From Epulopiscium sp. Nele67-Bin005 (GTDB lineage: Bacteria; Bacillota; Clostridia; Lachnospirales; Cellulosilyticaceae): a stretch of DNA of 33,680 nt. A program made the translations under genes and the position numbers. Below are positions 32,264 through 33,680 of the stretch, one piece after another. The notes under the pieces were generated by a model. The model saw only the letters and a list, made by a program, of their open reading frames with translations, did not search any database and was not told the origin of the DNA. Position 1 is the first letter of the stretch; every line of letters starts with the position of its first letter. The stretch is from assembly GCA_002007365.1 (NCBI GenBank), contig LNZR01000039.1, positions 1 through 33,680 on the forward strand, given 5' to 3'.

Positions 32264-32832
32264 GGAAAACGACCGACTGGGGAGAGTGATGCGCCCCATG
32301 GCTGCTTGCAAGATGTGGTGGAGATTTCTTTTTCTTTCTTTCTTGTGAGCTGAGTGGAGTGAAATCTGTGTTGAGCAGAGAGCAGGATGGAGAGGAGCGG
32401 TGTGGAAACTACGACCTCAATAATAAACATACAGAAGAATTATCACCTTTCTGACAGTTTCAACAAAACTTGAAAAGTATTAAGTTTTTGTTTAAGAAGA
32501 ATTTATGGCAGAGTCTTTGTATTGGTTCACTTTACACTGTACAGATGTGTCTAATGATGCAGCAGGAATGTATAAGCTTAGGGGGCTTTTGAAGAGACTG
32601 TTGTGTTAATTTGTTCTTATGCTGCTTGCCCCACACAACAACACAGTATCAATAGATTGGTGTTAACTGCAAAGAAAAGTTCCTGCACTAATTTTTGACA
32701 ATAACGGTATTCTAAAATAGTATAATGTTCTGCTTTTACTTCATATTTTTGTAAAAAGTGTTTGAACTATATTTAAGGGATCAATAAGAAGTTGTTTTAA
32801 TACATTTTTTTGAACATTTAAAAAATTTAATC

Positions 32833-32925
32833 AGCCGATGTATCAGTTATCAGAATTTCTTACTCCCTAATATCAGTACTGGCATCGGCCCCCAAAAAAT
32901 CTATACCGACCAGGCCCTAATACAG
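32833..32925. repeat. Dispersed-repeat-like segment with GCCGATG/CATCGGC inverted repeat
   Basis: GCCGATG (32834-32840) and CATCGGC (32883-32889) form an inverted repeat, followed by a C-run, AAAAAATCTATACCGACC and AGGCCCTAATA. Variants of such ATCGGCC...CCAAAAAATC sequence seem familiar from interspersed repeats of fish genomes. This is recollection, not a database match. Confidence 0.35.
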
Positions 32926-33079
32926 AGCAGTTCCTCTTCACTTTGTGTAGCTCAATTTAAAAGCATTTTCAGTCGTCTTTCCTTAAGGTCTTTTTATATT
33001 GCCATTTCATTCAGCAATACTTTCACCTCTGTAGCGTCTCGCCTTCAGCATAAACATCCCATCACAGGATGGGGGGACG

Positions 33080-33120
33080 AACACCTCTGTATCGCCTTGG
33101 GAGGTAGTAACAGAGGTGTT
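33080..33120. repeat. 11-bp inverted repeat AACACCTCTGT / ACAGAGGTGTT
   Basis: Perfect arms at 33080-33090 and 33110-33120, just upstream of the LINE coding part. A related CACCTCTGTA...CGCCTT string also occurs at about 33026-33048, so the motif is repeated. Confidence 0.6.
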
Positions 33121-33183
33121 ACAGAAGCAAAATGGGATCAAAATAAAATGACCAGAGAGCCATTGTGGAACAGCGTGTGACGC

Positions 33184-33680
33184 GTGGTTTCCGGAATGCC
33201 AAGATGCCTCTGGAATGCCGCCTCTCCTGCCTTGCCTCCTCGGTTTTCGAGGAGGCGAGGCAGCAGAGGCGGCGAGCTTGAGCGCATGAGACGGCAACAC
33301 CTGTCGCGCATTCCCCTACCTTCAATCATCCTGTCTAACGCCCGCTCTCTCCGCAATAAAACTGAGGACCTACAGGCTCTTGTTCGCCACCAACATGTAT
33401 TCAAAGAAGCCTGTATCCTGGCCTTCTCTGAGACCTGGCTCGGGGAGAGAGATGCTGATGATGATTTGGCCATAGACTGGTTCGAGGTCTGTCCACACCG
33501 ACAGAGCGTTTGCGATCACCAGGAAATCATGCGGAGGTGGGGTATGTGTATATATAAATGATCGCTGGTGTAAAACTGTTCTAGTGAGAGAGAGACTTTG
33601 TACCAAGGATGTGGAGCTGCTTTCTTTGTCCATGCGCCCGACGTATTTGCCACGAGAATTACTGCAGATTTTTGTGACTG
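33184..33680 (+). mobile_element. LINE retrotransposon fragment, start of ORF2 endonuclease (frameshifted)
   Basis: The frame from 33184 encodes RRQHLSRIPLPSIILSNARS, then LRNKTEDLQALVRHQH and ILAFSETWLGERD. The S-N-x-R-S-L-R-N-K start and the S-E-T-W-L motif are those of the apurinic-type endonuclease at the start of CR1/L2/Rex1-type LINE ORF2 proteins common in fish. Near 33481-33492 the match shifts frame and continues as HTDRAFAITRKSCGGGVCVY, INDRWCKTVLV and ELLSLSMRPTYLPREL, open to the window end. One indel therefore separates the two parts. Reverse transcriptase would lie beyond the window. Probably a non-functional or imperfectly sequenced copy. Confidence 0.85.
33217..33273 (+). repeat. 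GC-rich long hairpin inside the LINE 5' region
   Basis: GCCGCCTCT (33217-33225) pairs with AGAGGCGGC (33265-33273). After 3-base internal loops, GCCTTGCCTCCTCG pairs with CGAGGAGGCGAGGC at 13 of 14 positions around a GTTTT loop. This is a 57-nt, very stable RNA hairpin just before the conserved endonuclease start. Confidence 0.75.

Larger units (their letters stand above)
32255..33680. other. Animal (probably fish) genomic DNA joined to the bacterial sequence
   Basis: From about 32,255 the sequence loses bacterial coding features: no ribosome sites, no long bacterial frames, and visibly higher and more uneven GC. It contains a pyrimidine tract (around 32326-32345), dispersed-repeat-like sequence (32833-32925) and LINE coding sequence (from about 33184). 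Between 32,262 and 33,000 no gene is recognised. The exact boundary cannot be fixed without the intact kinase gene. Confidence 0.88.

Noticed and set aside
33007-33633. Several minus-strand open frames in the terminal 700 bases
   Set aside because: They overlap the LINE coding region and reflect its higher GC; none shows a recognisable protein motif.
32255-33680. Natural horizontal transfer of a LINE into the bacterial kinase gene
   Set aside because: LINEs integrate by target-primed insertion of a 3' end with target duplications. Here unrelated animal DNA flanks the element and the kinase is simply cut off, so a chimeric join is far likelier.

Overview
The window reads as a low-GC Gram-positive (Clostridia-type) chromosome segment from about 1 to 32,250. 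From about 32,260 to the end it is animal DNA, most likely from a fish. The bacterial assignment rests on strong AGGAGG-type ribosome binding sites, many U-tailed hairpin terminators, a glmS ribozyme in front of glmS, and the rplU-prp-rpmA-obg-yhbY-nadD/yqeK-rsfS order with a Prp-cleavable L27 extension. The terminal DNA carries a CR1/L2/Rex-like LINE endonuclease fragment. A low-GC clostridium next to fish DNA would fit an intestinal symbiont of fish (an Epulopiscium/Cellulosilyticum-type organism). That identification is inference, and the junction is most simply a chimeric clone or assembly join.

Layout. 1-1,064: the 3' end of 23S rRNA, then nine tRNA genes (Asn, Glu, Leu, Thr, Met/Ile2, Asp, Val, Thr, Arg) and a terminator; no 5S gene lies between 23S and the tRNAs. 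1,274-3,107: three unrecognised small or medium genes. 3,178-8,132: an APC-type amino-acid permease, a His-rich protein with a chagasin-like (I42) inhibitor domain, a small membrane protein, threonine ammonia-lyase, and a secreted class-A-beta-lactamase-like serine hydrolase. 8,239-13,909: a TetR regulator with two palindromic operators at its own promoter, followed by a MacA-like adaptor with a very long coiled coil, a MacB/LolD-type ATPase, a MacB-type permease and a TolC-family protein. Together these form a complete tripartite-style efflux operon in what looks like a monoderm.

14,113-17,670: an exported GerMN-domain protein, a secreted transglutaminase-like protein, a small zinc-ribbon protein and a Lys/Glu/Pro-rich exported protein. 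17,680-19,873: promoter, glmS ribozyme and glmS. 19,922-23,598: a glycosyltransferase, a chemoreceptor pseudogene made by an internal deletion, and its intact paralogue. 23,713-28,133: the ribosome/GTPase operon, with an L21 leader and a nadD-yqeK fusion that keeps an internal start site. 28,290-32,260: a D,D-carboxypeptidase divergent from comEA, an OmpR-type response regulator and a sensor kinase whose ATPase domain is cut off at the join. 32,260-33,680: fish-type DNA with dispersed-repeat-like sequence and a frameshifted LINE fragment.

Themes are translation (tRNAs, L21/L27, Obg, RsfS, YhbY), cell envelope (GlmS, carboxypeptidase, serine hydrolase, exported proteins) and export/sensing (MacAB-TolC-like pump, chemoreceptor, two-component system). 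The observations most worth a second look are the pump with its elongated adaptor, the NadD-YqeK fusion with its retained start, a 33-bp near-repeat found in both roomy gaps between convergent genes, and the bacterial/animal junction.
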